Shown: piece by piece, positions 1 to 10,585 of the stretch
Layout of the letters: the number at the start of each line of letters is the position of its first letter
How positions within the stretch are numbered: position 1 is the stretch's first letter
Assembly: GCA_029706075.1 (NCBI GenBank)
Contig: JAINUG010000258.1
Coordinates: 1,045,001-1,109,000 of the forward strand
Source: Aldrovandia affinis
Lineage: Eukaryota; Chordata; Actinopteri; Notacanthiformes; Halosauridae
DNA length: 64,000 bases
Direction: 5' to 3'
The notes under the pieces: model-generated
Database searches by the model: none
Seen by the model: the letters and a program-made list of their open reading frames with translations, nothing else
Told to the model about the DNA's origin: nothing
Translations under genes and position numbers: made by a program

Positions 1-23
1 ACAGAAACAGAATTTCTCTATCA
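1..23 (-). repeat. ERV1 3' LTR, first 23 bases of U3 only
   Basis: Identical to 5721-5743, the U3 start of the complete LTR. On the minus strand it starts TGATAGAG, with the canonical TG. The rest of this LTR lies left of the window. Confidence 0.85.
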
Positions 24-37
24 ATCCCTCCTTTTTA
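24..37 (-). other. ERV1 polypurine tract
   Basis: Read on the minus strand, the purine run AAAAAGGAGGGAT directly abuts the LTR start TGATAGAG. This is the expected plus-strand primer position in a retrovirus and confirms the LTR edge. Confidence 0.8.
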
Positions 38-163
38 TGATTTTATCCCATATAGTCATAAAACATTTAGAATCTTTTCACATTTTGCGCGTAGCAAGTT
101 TATTTCACTGCATAAGCTTAAACATCTTTAAACAATTTTTTGCAAGGCCATGGCAGTATCGTC

Positions 164-672
164 TTAGTCTGGAGGATCAATTATCTCTTCATTCCCAAAG
201 TCAGCTCCTCCAGGGCCAAAGCCTGACACGCCAGGGTACTTTGCATCATTTGGGTGATCATCCGCTGGATCATTGGGACACCGCAACAACTGCAAAACAT
301 TAGTAACAACAAGACTCCCAGAATCGCCACTGCCAATGAGGTGAGGGACTGTTTCCCGCCCCCATCCATTATCCACGACCACCAGTCATCAGGTCTTTTT
401 GTTGGGCCAGGGCTAATTTCTTAAGACCTTCCATAGCTTGATCTATGGTTTTACCATCCGCATCATTATCAGGTATGTAGGTACAACACGCAATTCCAAT
501 TATGTGGCATATTCCTCCCTTGGAGGCAGTCATGAGGTCCAGGACCATACGATTTTGAATTGTCATTAACTCGTTTTTTATACTTCTCGGTTGCATTCAG
601 TGTAAAATTGATCAATGCACTCAGGCGGTAGTTTATTGTCTCTACCCTTAACATTAATTTGCCCACCCCCAT
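164..672 (-). pseudogene. env: ERV1 env, transmembrane (TM) subunit remnant
   Basis: This is the membrane-anchoring, fusion half of a retroviral envelope, spread over at least three frames. Codons at 596-369 carry the heptad-like region and a C-x6-CC motif (disulphide to SU, as in gamma-type envelopes) in an immunosuppressive-domain-like context. Codons at 369-181 carry a hydrophobic span of about 20 residues (VAILGVLLLLMFCS) followed by cysteines and a short tail. The last residues before the polypurine tract are acidic and Pro-rich, like the tail of ERV2 env at 42722. Frame changes near 370 and 470-600 break the gene. Identification is firm from the CX6CC plus anchor arrangement; no function is expected. 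Confidence 0.8.
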
Positions 673-749
673 TTGGGGAAAAATACTAAGAACCGCTTTG
701 TTCCCTGCACTCCAAAGTTTGTGATCTTCTGGAACATTACTTCCCCATA

Positions 750-1260
750 TTGCATCATGCTTATCCTCTAAGGATCTTTTTGCACGACCCTGAGATTAAG
801 CGCTTATTACCCATGTCAGTTAGCATCACATATGCACAAGTTCCATGCCACTTCTTAGGCAGAGCTATGTACACATTGTGTCCGCAAAGCCAGTACCACC
901 CATCCACTGCCCTAGTGCCGTTTTCTGTAGGTGCTAACGTGGAACACCTTGTCTCCTTTAAGGGCGTTCCGGTGATTCTATTCTTACAGAAGGAGTACAC
1001 TGTCCCATCGCATTGGGATGTCTCCCCCACCGGGACTGTTCCCTTCCCTCGTACACATTTTATAAAGGTCTTATGCGGGGTATATGGTACTAGCATAATG
1101 GGCGTAATCAAATGTTGTCGTGAGGTTTGTAATAAACCTTGTCAATCAGTGCAATTTATTCCCATCAGTATATACGTAGCAGTTCACTTTGGTTGTGATT
1201 TTGTGGGTTGGGTCAAAGTATTTAAGTGTTCCTGTATGAGTTGAGAACCCAAACGCTAGA
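750..1260 (-). pseudogene. env: ERV1 env, C-terminal surface (SU) subunit remnant
   Basis: A 116-residue open stretch (1111-761) holds a Cys-rich segment with WYWLCG, then ALPKKWHGTC, an arrangement typical of the SU C-terminus just before the SU/TM junction in gamma-type envelopes. Upstream codons to about 1260 continue the domain with a stop near 1160 and include an N-C-Y-like segment similar to the matching part of ERV2 SU. The N-terminal SU with its receptor-binding region and CWIC motif is missing, so most of SU has been lost between here and pol. The plus-strand frame covering 750-1244 is a shadow. Confidence 0.72.
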
Positions 1261-1519
1261 GTGTAGATGTGTGCATACGTAACAGGTCTTGTTTACGCTC
1301 TGTGCTGTGCTTTTACAAATCTCTTCCCTCTTATACCGTGATTATCATCAATATGGTCAAAGACCCCACTGCCCGCCACTGGAGGTTCGCCATAGCTGTG
1401 TCTAAATCCCAGTAAGAGGGTTGTTTGCTTCACCGGTTTTGAGACAGGTGTGTTCTATATTTCACACCTCCCTTTGTAGCCGGACTTCTCCCTTCTGTGC
1501 ACAACTCTTTTAGGTACCT

Positions 1520-2300
1520 ACTCACCCTTTGTTACCTTTTTACAGTGGGACAGATGCACCCAGGTGGATCGCTCGGCAATCTTTACTGCTGTTGGAGTTG
1601 TTAGTAGCACCTGATACGGCCCTTTCCACTTTGGTTGATGCCACGCCTTGTGCCTTGGATCTTTAATCAGTACCCAGTCCCCAACCTGCAGCTTTTCTTT
1701 TGGTATTCCAGCTGTAAGAGTTTACACATTTCTTGTTTATTAGATAACATTTTCTTCATATACTCTGCCAATGTGGGATTATCCTCTGATATTCTCACTT
1801 CAAATTGCGGTAGGTGATAGGCTTTTCCCATCTAGGTATTATTTCTCTACAAATTATTTTTGCCACAGTTGTGCATCAATTTTTTGAGGTAGGGTATGCT
1901 TCTACCCAACCTGAGAATGGGTCAATCATTACTAAGCAGCTCTTTTTTAGGTAGGGTATGCTTCTACCCAACCTGAGAATGGGTCAATCATTACTAAGCA
2001 GCTCTTTTTCCCCTCACTTGGTGTGAGGTGGATGAAATCCATCATCCAAGATTCAAATAGTCAAAACATGTTAAACACCTTTTACAAAAAAATGTTTTAG
2101 TTTGTCACTCCAAACGTTGTATAACGTTTGTTTATCATATCTACCCTCCCTCCTCTTGAGACATGGCATATGCCATGACTCAACTCTGCAGCTATGGTAA
2201 ACAAAGATCTCGGTAATACAGGTTTCTTTTCTGGGCCCACCCACAGGCCAGTTTCGTTCTCAGTACATTTTTGATCGCCCCCACATCCCAATCTCTGGTA
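1520..2300 (-). pseudogene. pol: ERV1 pol: integrase remnant
   Basis: From high to low coordinates: an N-terminal HHCC-like region (about 2290-2100, LSHGICHVSRGG), the start of the catalytic core with the first Asp in MDFIHLTPSEGKK (about 2070-2010), then the C-terminal GPY/F-type domain (about 1700-1540, including [10 protein letters not shown] and WVHLSHC). The part of the core with the second Asp and Glu is absent, and a 62-bp tandem duplication (1887-2010) repeats a piece of the core and shifts frame. The upstream order RNase H then integrase is retroviral. No activity is possible. Confidence 0.78.
1887..2010 (+). repeat. 62-bp tandem duplication inside ERV1 integrase
   Basis: Units 1887-1948 and 1949-2010 are essentially identical. 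The unit encodes (minus strand) the LVMIDPFSGWVEAYPT segment of the integrase core. Its length is not a multiple of three, so it frameshifts the gene. Confidence 0.9.
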
Positions 2301-3385
2301 CCCCTGCTTTATGTTGCATGTCTCTCAAGAGAGTGTAATCGAGAGTGACGCAATCAATCTCTTTAAACACTCCCTGAGTGTCTGCAGCTGCTTCTTTTGC
2401 AGCAGAGTCTGCGAATGCATTCCCCAGGGACACCTCATCTGTTCCTTTCGTATGTGCTGCACATTTACATCTCGCCAGTATTTTGGGTTTCTGTAATGCC
2501 ACAATCAGTTCCAGTATCAATGGTGCATGCATTATTGGTTTACCCTGTTGAAGTCATTCTTTTTTCAGGATCCATCCACATAGAATGTTACTTCTGCGTC
2601 ATGAATGGGTGTGTCCATTAACCCGGGGCGTGCTGCCACAGACCTAGATGTTTCAGCTACACAATTGTGAGGATCTCCATCCTCAGCAGTTGTCAGCAAG
2701 GTAGCCGGATTAAGTGTGGTGCATTTTACAATTGTTAGATTAGGAGCTGTTAGTAGAGTCGCCATACAGCTCAGCTGTCTTGCTGGTGACAAGAATGTAT
2801 GTTTTGCTTGCAGTAGTAATACAGAAACTACATGTGGTACCATCAGTGTCAAAGGTTGGTATAACACTATGGTTTGTGAGGCTTCTACTGCTAATGCTGC
2901 TGCTTCTACAGCTGCTTCTGTAGCATGGCAGTCCTCGTGCTACAGGATCCAGTTCTGTGGAGTAATAAGCAATTGGTCTTTGCTTACCTCCAAACCTGTT
3001 TTACCTGCTCAAAGGCTTCGTTGACTTCAGGAGTCCATTTGATTGGATCTCGAGCCTCCATTGGTTTGCTGTAAATACAATCTAACAGTGGCTGCATCAA
3101 TTGTGCATAATTACACATCCAGGTTCGGCAGAAATGTATCATTCCTAAAAAAAAAATATCATGTTTTTATTTTATTTTAGGCTTTGGGGCCTGCAGTATC
3201 AGGATGCAGGTTTTCCTATCCTGTAATAAGGCTCGGCCTCGAGCTGAGATAGCGCGTCCAAGATATTTTACTTCTGGTCCACACCCCCCCTTGCTTATCT
3301 CCTTGGCCTTGTGAGACCAGAATGTCCAAACATGCCTTTTCCCGAGAAGGAGAGCAATTCAATATGTCGTCTACATACAGGAGGA
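2260..3385 (-). pseudogene. pol: ERV1 pol: RT palm/thumb and RNase H remnant
   Basis: Minus-strand codons at 3366-3377 give the RT active-site YVDD, followed by a downstream segment with SQGQGDK-like and SSRPSLITG-like residues. At about 3145-2990 comes the FCRTWMCNYAQLMQPLLD thumb/connection region with KWTPEVNEAFEQVK, and at 2580-2565 the RNase H start FYVDGS. The RNase H tail (2530-2260) holds KCAAHTKGTDEVSLGNAFAD, typical of the C-terminal acid/His part. Poly(A/T) runs at 3150 and frame changes break it. Everything N-terminal to YVDD is gone, because recognisable sequence stops at about 3385. RT strand transfer and RNase H functions are lost. Confidence 0.78.
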
Positions 3386-4663
3386 GTTAAAAAAAAAAAA
3401 TCACAGATACTGCCAAATGCCTAAAATGTAAAAATGTAAAATGTACATAGTACCGTGCAGATCAGATGGATCATTCATTTTTAGATTCTTCGCTGTCCAC
3501 AATGAATGCGTCATTTTTTTACTTTTCTTCTTTTTTTTTATTTTGCACCCAGAGTGTTTGCAGAACATCATACAATACCTAATTATTTATCTGTAAACTA
3601 GGATGGTCATCAGAAAGAACTAGCAGCGTGCTGTACGGTTCAAATTGCAGTTGTGTATGCATACAGGCACAGTAGCAAACAATGATATGTTTACAACCTT
3701 GGATTTCTGTCTGCACTCCCTGCCAGGCGGCATTTCTCTAACCCAAGAACCCACATCTTCCCATTCACATTCGGTCATTTTCGATAATGAAATATGCGGC
3801 TGCCTGATTTGTTCAAATAATCATTTCTGCTCTTCACTCAAGTTTACTAGAATTCCAGTAAATTTCGGTCAACTATATATGGTGCCTAAACATCTCGTTT
3901 CGTTTATTTTATGCATGTTCCAGAAACACTCATATTCAAAAATGTCTTAGTCAGGGGTAAGAGAGCAGTGCTATAAGAGTTTGCTGGGGCTGTCTGCTCG
4001 GACGGAATAAATTCACACAGTTGTGCATGACTGGCAGTATATCAATTCCCACGTGTAATACCAATCTATCAATTGTATAGAATTCCCAAAACTATTTCCA
4101 ATAGTAGCCTACCTATACAAGTGACGTGACTGACAACCCATTTTCGTCACATTCAATAGTAATTTTTTGTTTCATTTTAATTGGTCTTCCCTAGCCGTTC
4201 GCTTGAAGTGAATAGCATGTTCTATTATCACTTGCAAACCCCATCGTTATTATTTGCAGGTGGTTCAAGACCACTGGTAGCATTAAACACTTTTTTAAAA
4301 CGGGTTAGGTACGCCATTATCATTTCGTTTTTATTTTGCACACAGTCCAAAATTTTTACGTACACTTTTATTCACTCATACTCAGGCGCAATTGCATTCA
4401 TGTCACATTCATTTTTTATTCACTCATATTATGAATAAACACTTGACTTTAGTTTCTTTTGTAAATTCTCCCCAGGTAAATCCCAGAGGCAATTGTTCAC
4501 AAACACTTATAATAATAAATTATTTGTCAAACCTCAAACCTCCCCCTAAGAAGTTCCACGCGTAACCCTTACACTTTAAGATTCTCACCTAATAGAAAAC
4601 AGTTCCTCACGTGTGCCGTTTTCGGCGCGTTAGGCTCCAACCTAACACTAATTAGAGACACCT
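3386..4663. other. ERV1 interior without recognisable genes
   Basis: No gag, protease or RT N-terminal coding could be recognised on either strand. The stretch is AT-rich, with A and T runs at 3390-3402 and 3519-3540, and has no clear terminal inverted repeats. It may be a replaced or unrelated insertion at the deletion point. Confidence 0.5.
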
Positions 4664-4789
4664 CAGGGACTTGAACCCCCTCCCGGAGACCGGGAGCGTC
4701 ACCACCTAATTAGGTATACACCGCCGCAGGGACTTGAACCCCATCCCGGAGACCGGGAGTGTCACCACCCAATCAGGCATACAACCCCC
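4664..4789. repeat. 63-bp tandem repeat, two copies, in ERV1 leader region
   Basis: Copies begin at 4664 and 4727 (cagggacttgaacccc) and stay similar through a CCCGGAGACCGGGAG hairpin and a gtcaccacc segment. On the minus strand each unit contains GGTTCAAGTCCC, which matches the pol III B-box / T-arm pattern of tRNA genes. A degraded partial unit may precede it (from about 4633). The hairpin loop is too short for a tRNA anticodon arm, so these are tRNA-like at most. Confidence 0.75.
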
Positions 4790-4808
4790 GCCACAAAAAT
4801 GTTCACGT

Positions 4809-4836
4809 TTCCCTTTTTTTTTTTTTTTTTTTTTTG
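4809..4836. repeat. Poly(T) run
   Basis: A homopolymer T tract of more than 20 bases. It could be the A-tail of a lost minus-strand retroposon, but no body is recognised next to it. Confidence 0.7.
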
Positions 4837-5220
4837 CCACATTGCTGGACCTGCAACTTCCCATCAAACTTTTCTTTTCACATGCTCAACCAAATCTCCT
4901 GCCCCCGTAAACCTCAATTCCATTTCCCTTAAATCCTGAGGCAGGTAAACTTAACCATCACTTTCTTTACACCCACAACAACAACAACAACCACCGTTGC
5001 TCTTACCACTTTCCATGGTCACACCTATGTTCTGTCACTCTCCTTTATGGCAAGGCTCTAGGTTCAATATCACACTTTTATCTTAAATAGAATTCGGAAA
5101 AATCACGTCACTCACCGCGCTTTCAGAGGAACGTTGCGCTGTCTGGCCTCGCTAATTATCCAAGGATCCTGCCCGATCCGGACCGAGGACTTTCTCAAAA
5201 ACTTGTCTCTCAGACAAGCC

Positions 5221-5230
5221 CCGTGCACGG
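5221..5230. other. CCGTGCACGG palindrome in ERV1 leader (candidate dimer-initiation motif)
   Basis: A perfect 10-bp palindrome with a GTGCAC core lies 66-75 nt downstream of the start of the PBS on the minus strand. ERV2 carries the same 10-mer 61-70 nt after its PBS start (21596-21605). GTGCAC-type palindromic loops are known retroviral dimer-initiation sequences (for example some HIV-1 isolates). The functional reading is inference. Confidence 0.45.
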
Positions 5231-5277
5231 TTCAGACCTCACGCCCTTCCTCTGCGCCCATGCGGTGAGATATTGGG

Positions 5278-5296
5278 ATCCCGGAACGAGCCCCCA
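5278..5296 (-). other. ERV1 primer binding site, tRNA-Pro-like
   Basis: The minus strand reads TGGGGGCTCGTTCCGGGAT two bases after the LTR end. This equals the classical tRNA-Pro PBS (TGGGGGCTCGTCCGGGAT) with one extra T. The position directly after the LTR makes the call firm; the exact primer is less sure because of the extra base. Confidence 0.8.
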
Positions 5297-5298
5297 AT

Positions 5299-5743
5299 TG
5301 TTAGGTTCATAAAATTCAGAAGACCTACAAAGTGAATAGAGAACACTTGCACCAAATGAGAAAACAGAACATACAACCAATATTCAACAGAGTTTATTCA
5401 ACCAAATGCATTCGGGGTTCACCGCCTCCCTGCCAGGCAATGAACAAATCATTTCCGGGGAGCAACAGAGTTTATACACAATAATTTAGACAAAAGCTTT
5501 AGCCTCGCCCACACACCAGTATTCTTCCACACCAGTATTCTTCCATCTCTGGGAGAACCTCTTATCTTTTGGCAAGACACACTGCTCTGACCTCGGCTGT
5601 GGTGGTTTAATTAACTCTCTGCAAAAACATTCCTAAGAAACACACAGCTTGCTGCCTATCTCTTTTGGCACAGCGCCACACCTTGTGCCAGCGTGAGAAG
5701 AGGTTCAAAAACTATTTTGAACAGAAACAGAATTTCTCTATCA
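5299..5743 (-). repeat. ERV1 5' LTR, 445 bp
   Basis: On the minus strand it runs from TGATAGAG (5743) to CCTAACA (5299), giving TG...CA ends. A TATAAA box lies at 5471-5476 and an AATAAA signal at 5393-5398 (both minus strand), so the R region begins near 5450. The left LTR mate is only 23 bases in this window (1-23). Confidence 0.85.
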
Positions 5744-6584
5744 ATGTGATTAGTTAATACCATGCTCCTATGCCACATAGCTATGCATTTGCATAATGTG
5801 ATTAGCTGGATGTGATTCGCTAACTCGTGATTTAAATTGTTAAATAATAGTTAAAATGTTTGGTTTGATCATTTAACAAGCTAGCAAGTTAGTGCATTAA
5901 CATAACTTATTACATTATATTATGAACACTCTGTTATCTGGCCATGTAAAACTGTCAAACGTAAGAACGTTGTCAACGTTTTCATGCTTTATCAGGCAAT
6001 GTCATGGTTTTGTTCCCACTAGAGCCATAGGGGAATATTTCTGTAAATATTACTAGGTCTTGACCCGGAGTGTCTTACACAGAAAAGTGATTCTGGCTCC
6101 TGTTCCCACATGACGCTAACACAGAAAATGACTGGAACACTCATGGGTTAAGGTGCATGTAGGAAAGGTGCTTCAAACTCCATATGTATAGAGAATTAAA
6201 AAGTACTCTTGAATGTGGAAGGGTGGAAATGTACTCGTACTCCTAGAAGAAAAAGAGCTAGGTATAAATGTTGTTTAAAGTACTCTTAACTAGCCACATA
6301 TTTAAGAGACCTCATAAGATGGGAAAGATTCAGTAATGACAATTTCAGGCCATCCCAACTGTTCCCATTCTATTGGACTGATTGCTCTTATGTGTGACAT
6401 TTAGCCCAAAATTATTTGTCTTAAGACCTGTATATGCTCGAGTGACAGAAACACAACCAGGGCTCTGCAACATCCATGCAACTTCTGTAACCTACACAGA
6501 GTGTGTTGCAGAGGATGCCGCGTACCTAGCACAAAAATCAAACTTGCAACCACAGCTAAACATTTTGCATAGATGTTTTTTATG
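5744..6584. other. Unassigned flank
   Basis: AT-rich DNA with no convincing reading frame, RNA gene or terminal repeats seen. Confidence 0.5.
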
Positions 6585-6680
6585 GGCATTAATACATGGT
6601 AAGATCAATCATAGTTCACACAAGAGATCAGTGCAGTAATTTAGTGATAGACGTTGTTGACAGCTGCATACCATACCTGT
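6585..6680 (-). repeat. L2 LINE 3'UTR fragment
   Basis: About 95 bp similar to the 3'UTRs of L2-B (reverse complement of about 15440-15535) and L2-C (19663-19765). Shared anchors are gcattaatacatgg, a gagatcagtg segment and ccat(a/g)cctgt. The tail and coding part are missing. Confidence 0.65.
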
Positions 6681-7500
6681 ATATATCTACCTTACTGTTA
6701 GCTAAGCAAAACTACCAATATCTATCTAGCCAGCTAGCTAGCAACCTGGTATCACGGCCAAATAAAGGTAGCTAACAGTACCTAACGATATAGATAGCTA
6801 GCATAATTTGTTCGGCACATTATAAAATGAACCAGCTTCTGGAAAGATTGACTGAAGAAGTTTGAAGGCACAGGAGTTTTATGAAAACTACCGGCCTTGT
6901 TCAATACATTGACGTCTACTAGTGTACAGAAGTGTAAGGACACCATGTCGCATAGGTTGCGCAGAAGTATAAATGATTGAGTGCTTGCAACATTGTTGCA
7001 TTGCGCAAACCGCAAAGATGTCACACAAGTTACGCAGAAGCATATAGAGGCCTTTAGAAGCTTTCTTAACATCATTGTCAGGAGTAATTCTCAGAAGCTT
7101 TACAGATACAGCCACTGAGCTGTTTCCTTACTAATTTGCAGGACTTGTAATTCATGTTTTTTGCAATCCAGCATAGCACATTTCAGGCTTAAACTAAAAA
7201 GCTTACTCTGTGTAAAGTTCTTGTGATGCTGACACAACAGACAGTATACATGTAGCCCAGTGGAGGTTTCTATAAAACAACAGGTGAATCAGTGCTTCAC
7301 TAAAAACAAACAGATAAGAAACATAACACACACATCACATACAACATATTTTTTAAATGCCTAACTATTATCACAACAACTATTTCCTCTGTGAATCAAG
7401 CCAAAAAAGTCTAACTTAAAACAAAATATTGTGTAAAACAGCACCACCCTCAGGTTATTAAAAGGTAAAAGAGATACTGTCTGCCTCACTAAGCTAATAC
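6681..7500. other. Unassigned stretch
   Basis: No recognisable genes. Short repeated gctagc/tagctagc strings occur near 6720-6800. The 60-100-codon frames here have no family resemblance. Confidence 0.5.
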
Positions 7501-7704
<204 letters not shown>

Positions 7705-8347
7705 ACACTAATACAACTCAATGTAAAACCAATAGTACTTTATACATTATTGATTGGACAATTACTGCTTATGACATGTTTTTAAAGTCCTCCCAGTGAA
7801 GCATTGCTTCACCTAGTCTTTGGAATGGGGCGCATTCTTTGCACGTTTGAGACATGAAGATGACTGACACCTATCTAAACCAATGAAGCTGGCGCCTCTG
7901 CTCCATGCGATCCCTCAGGTTTCTGACAGCCTCAGATAGACATAAACGTAAAACATCATCAGTGAGAAAGGATGATATCAGGAGATGAGACAGCATCAGG
8001 ATTGGAAAGAGAATTGCACAGGGAAGGAAGAAAATGTATATCTGATTTGTTCTGCTATTTGGAGTACAGTCAAGTTGAATTCAGCCCTCCACTGTCATGC
8101 CAAGCTCTCTCAAGTCCAGCTCAGCCCTCCTGTAGTCCCCTTCCATTGCTTTCAGCATTATCCTGTCAGAGAACCAACAGCTCTTACCATTGGGAAGTAT
8201 TATTGTTTCAGATGTATTTTATTATGCTTCAAATATATCTAAATTAAATATTTGTTCACTTGAAGCAATGTATATTTTATATCTCCATTTGCAACACATT
8301 GCTGCTTCTCCATTCTAAAAACCAGAAGATTAGCAGACCCTTCACTC
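7705..8347. other. Unassigned stretch
   Basis: No homology recognised. The overlapping plus-strand frames at 7972-8247 are of low complexity and have no family features. Confidence 0.45.
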
Positions 8348-8789
8348 TAATAATAATAATTATAATAATAAAGGTTTATTTATATAGGACCTTTCATACA
8401 GAGAATGCAGCTCAAAGTGCTTTAACCTTTAAGCACAGTACAAATAATAAAATAAACATGATAAAATAAACAAGGAGAAAAAAAACATGATAATGAAATA
8501 GTGAAATATATAAACCACACAGTCCAAGGACACAGAAGGCAAGGGAATATAAACCACAACCAGTAATATATAAACGACGCAATCCAAGGACACAAAAGGT
8601 AAGGAAGATATAATAAAAGATGATACAATAATTAAAAAGAAAAAAAGAATAAAATTGAAATTAGCAGAATAAAATTAATAAAAATAAAATCTGTTAAAAT
8701 GTTAAAACAAGCATGTATTTCCTATGTGTTCAACTTCTAAAATCTTCAACATTTAAAAACGTCTCCTACTTACTGCTAATTAAAAGCTA

Positions 8790-10311
8790 GATTAAAAAGG
8801 TATATTTTCAGTTGTCGTTTAAAAATATCCATTGAGCCCACCTCTCTAATATTTTTTGGTATGTTATTCCACAGTTTAGGTGCATAATGTACAAAGGCAG
8901 CTTCCACAATTTTATTTGGTGGGACTTTTGGAATGCTTAAGAGGCCTGCCATAGATGACCTAAGGGCTCATGAAGGGACATAACACGACAGGGAATCAGT
9001 AATGTATAAAGGCGCTAGACCATTTAAGGCTTTATATACAAGTAAAATAACTTTAAAATCAATCCTAAAAGATACAGGGAGCCAGTTCAGCGTAGCTAAA
9101 ACAGGGGTAATATGTTCTCTTTTGCTTGTTTTCGTTAAAAGTCTAGCCGCAGAGTTCTGAATTAGCTGTAATTTTTCAATTTACTTTTTTTGGACACCAG
9201 TAAAAAGAGCATTACAGTAATCCAGCCTACTTGAAATAAAAGCATGGATTAACTTCTCAGCATCCTGTTGAGTTAGAAACGATCGTACTTTGGTTATATT
9301 TCTTAAATGGAAGAATGATGTTTTGATCACTTTATTTATGTGGGTTTTAAAACTTAAATCAGAATCTAAAATTACACCTAAACTTGTTACTTCTGTTTTA
9401 TTCTGATAAGCCAAGTTTCCTAACCTAGTGTAAAGTGCATCCCTTTTAGCTTTGGGGCCAACTAGGAGTATTTCTGTCTTACCTTCGTTTAATTAAAAAT
9501 ATATATTGCTCATCCATTGATTAATTGCAGACAGACAGGTAGTAAGGGAGTATAAGGCATTAACATCGTTTGGCTCAACAGAAATGTATAATTGAGTGTC
9601 ATCAGCATAGCTATGAAAATTAACATTGTGGTCTCTGATGATATTACCTAGTGGTAACGTATACAACGAAAAGAGAAGAGGACCAAGACAGCTTCCTTGC
9701 GCAACACCATATTTCTTGGACATTTGATCTCCAAGGCTAATAAAAAATTGTCTCTCTGTAATGTATGTTCGGAACCAGTTAAGAACACATTCAGAGAGGT
9801 CAACCCAGTTTTCTAGTCGATTTATTAAAATGCTGTGGTCAATTGTGTCAAATGCAGCACTCAGATCTAAGAGAATAAGATTAAAAATGACTTTTTCTAG
9901 TATCTTGCTTATGAAGGGTAAATTGGATATAGGCCTGTAATTACTTAGTACACTATGGTCTAAATTAGGTTTCTTCAATAGCGGTTTCACCACAGCAGTT
10001 TTAAATGCGTTTGGGAAAATTCCAGTCTCAAGGGATGTGTTAATTATTTTTAAAACAGATGTGGAAATACTATAAAAACATTTTTTTAAATGTAGTAGGG
10101 ACGGATCGAGACAGCAAGTTGAGGGTTTACTCTGTCTTACAGTCTTACAGAGTTCTGTATCAGAGATGTTACTAAAGTTCTTCATAATTGCTGGCTTGTT
10201 ACAGGGCAAGTCATAAGGGTTTGTAGTGCTTCTGGGAATACCAGCTCTATTGGTTGTTATTTTGTTGTTAAAAAACTGCGCAAATTCATCACATTTTGAG
10301 TCAGAAGCCAA
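8790..10311 (-). pseudogene. L2-A reverse transcriptase
   Basis: The 272-residue frame 10311-9493 contains [31 protein letters not shown] (first catalytic Asp), GVAQGSCLGPLLFSLYT and YADDTQLY (catalytic Asp pair). A deletion joins SKILEKVIFN directly to [11 protein letters not shown] and removes about 40 residues of the fingers. A frameshift near 9490-9414 separates the next block (9414-9181: TSLGVILDSDLSFKTHINK, RLDYCNALFTG). Coding continues through about 8790 (NSAARLLTKTS, WLPVSFRIDFKV, LWNNIPKNI), with an in-frame stop near 8967. The usual role is target-primed reverse transcription. Confidence 0.85.
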
Positions 10312-10585
10312 ACTAAGAATGTCAGAAGTTGATGTGGGGTTTAATAGTCGGCCAATAGTTGAGAATAGTACCCTAGAGTTGCTGCCATTCTCAGCAATTA
10401 TCTTAGAAAAATTGGTTCTTTTCGCAGTGGATATGGCTTTATTATAGATAGAGATGCATTCCTTCAGTATGGTACGGTGAATCTCTAGTTGAGTTTTTCT
10501 CCAAGCCCGTTCTGCTGTTATACATAATCTCTTAAGCTCACGGATAGTGCTATTTATCCATGGTGATATTTGATCAATTCACCTC

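Larger units (their letters stand above)
1..5743 (-). mobile_element. ERV1: gamma-like endogenous retrovirus, internally deleted, cut by window start
   Basis: Read on the minus strand this is a provirus: 5' LTR (5299-5743), primer binding site (5278-5296), leader, pol remnants (3385 down to about 1520), env remnants (about 1260 down to 164), polypurine tract (24-37) and the first 23 bases of the 3' LTR (1-23). The first 23 bases repeat exactly at 5721-5743, which fixes both LTR edges. Gag, protease and the N-terminal half of RT are not visible. A tRNA-Pro-like PBS, a CX6CC motif in the env TM part and a GPY/F-like integrase C-terminus point to class I (gamma-like) ERVs. The target duplication cannot be checked because the left flank lies outside the window. 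The copy is clearly dead. Confidence 0.88.

Noticed and set aside
750-1244. 164-codon plus-strand frame
   Set aside because: Overlaps the minus-strand env SU remnant with clear Cys/Trp motifs; the plus frame has no family features and is a shadow.
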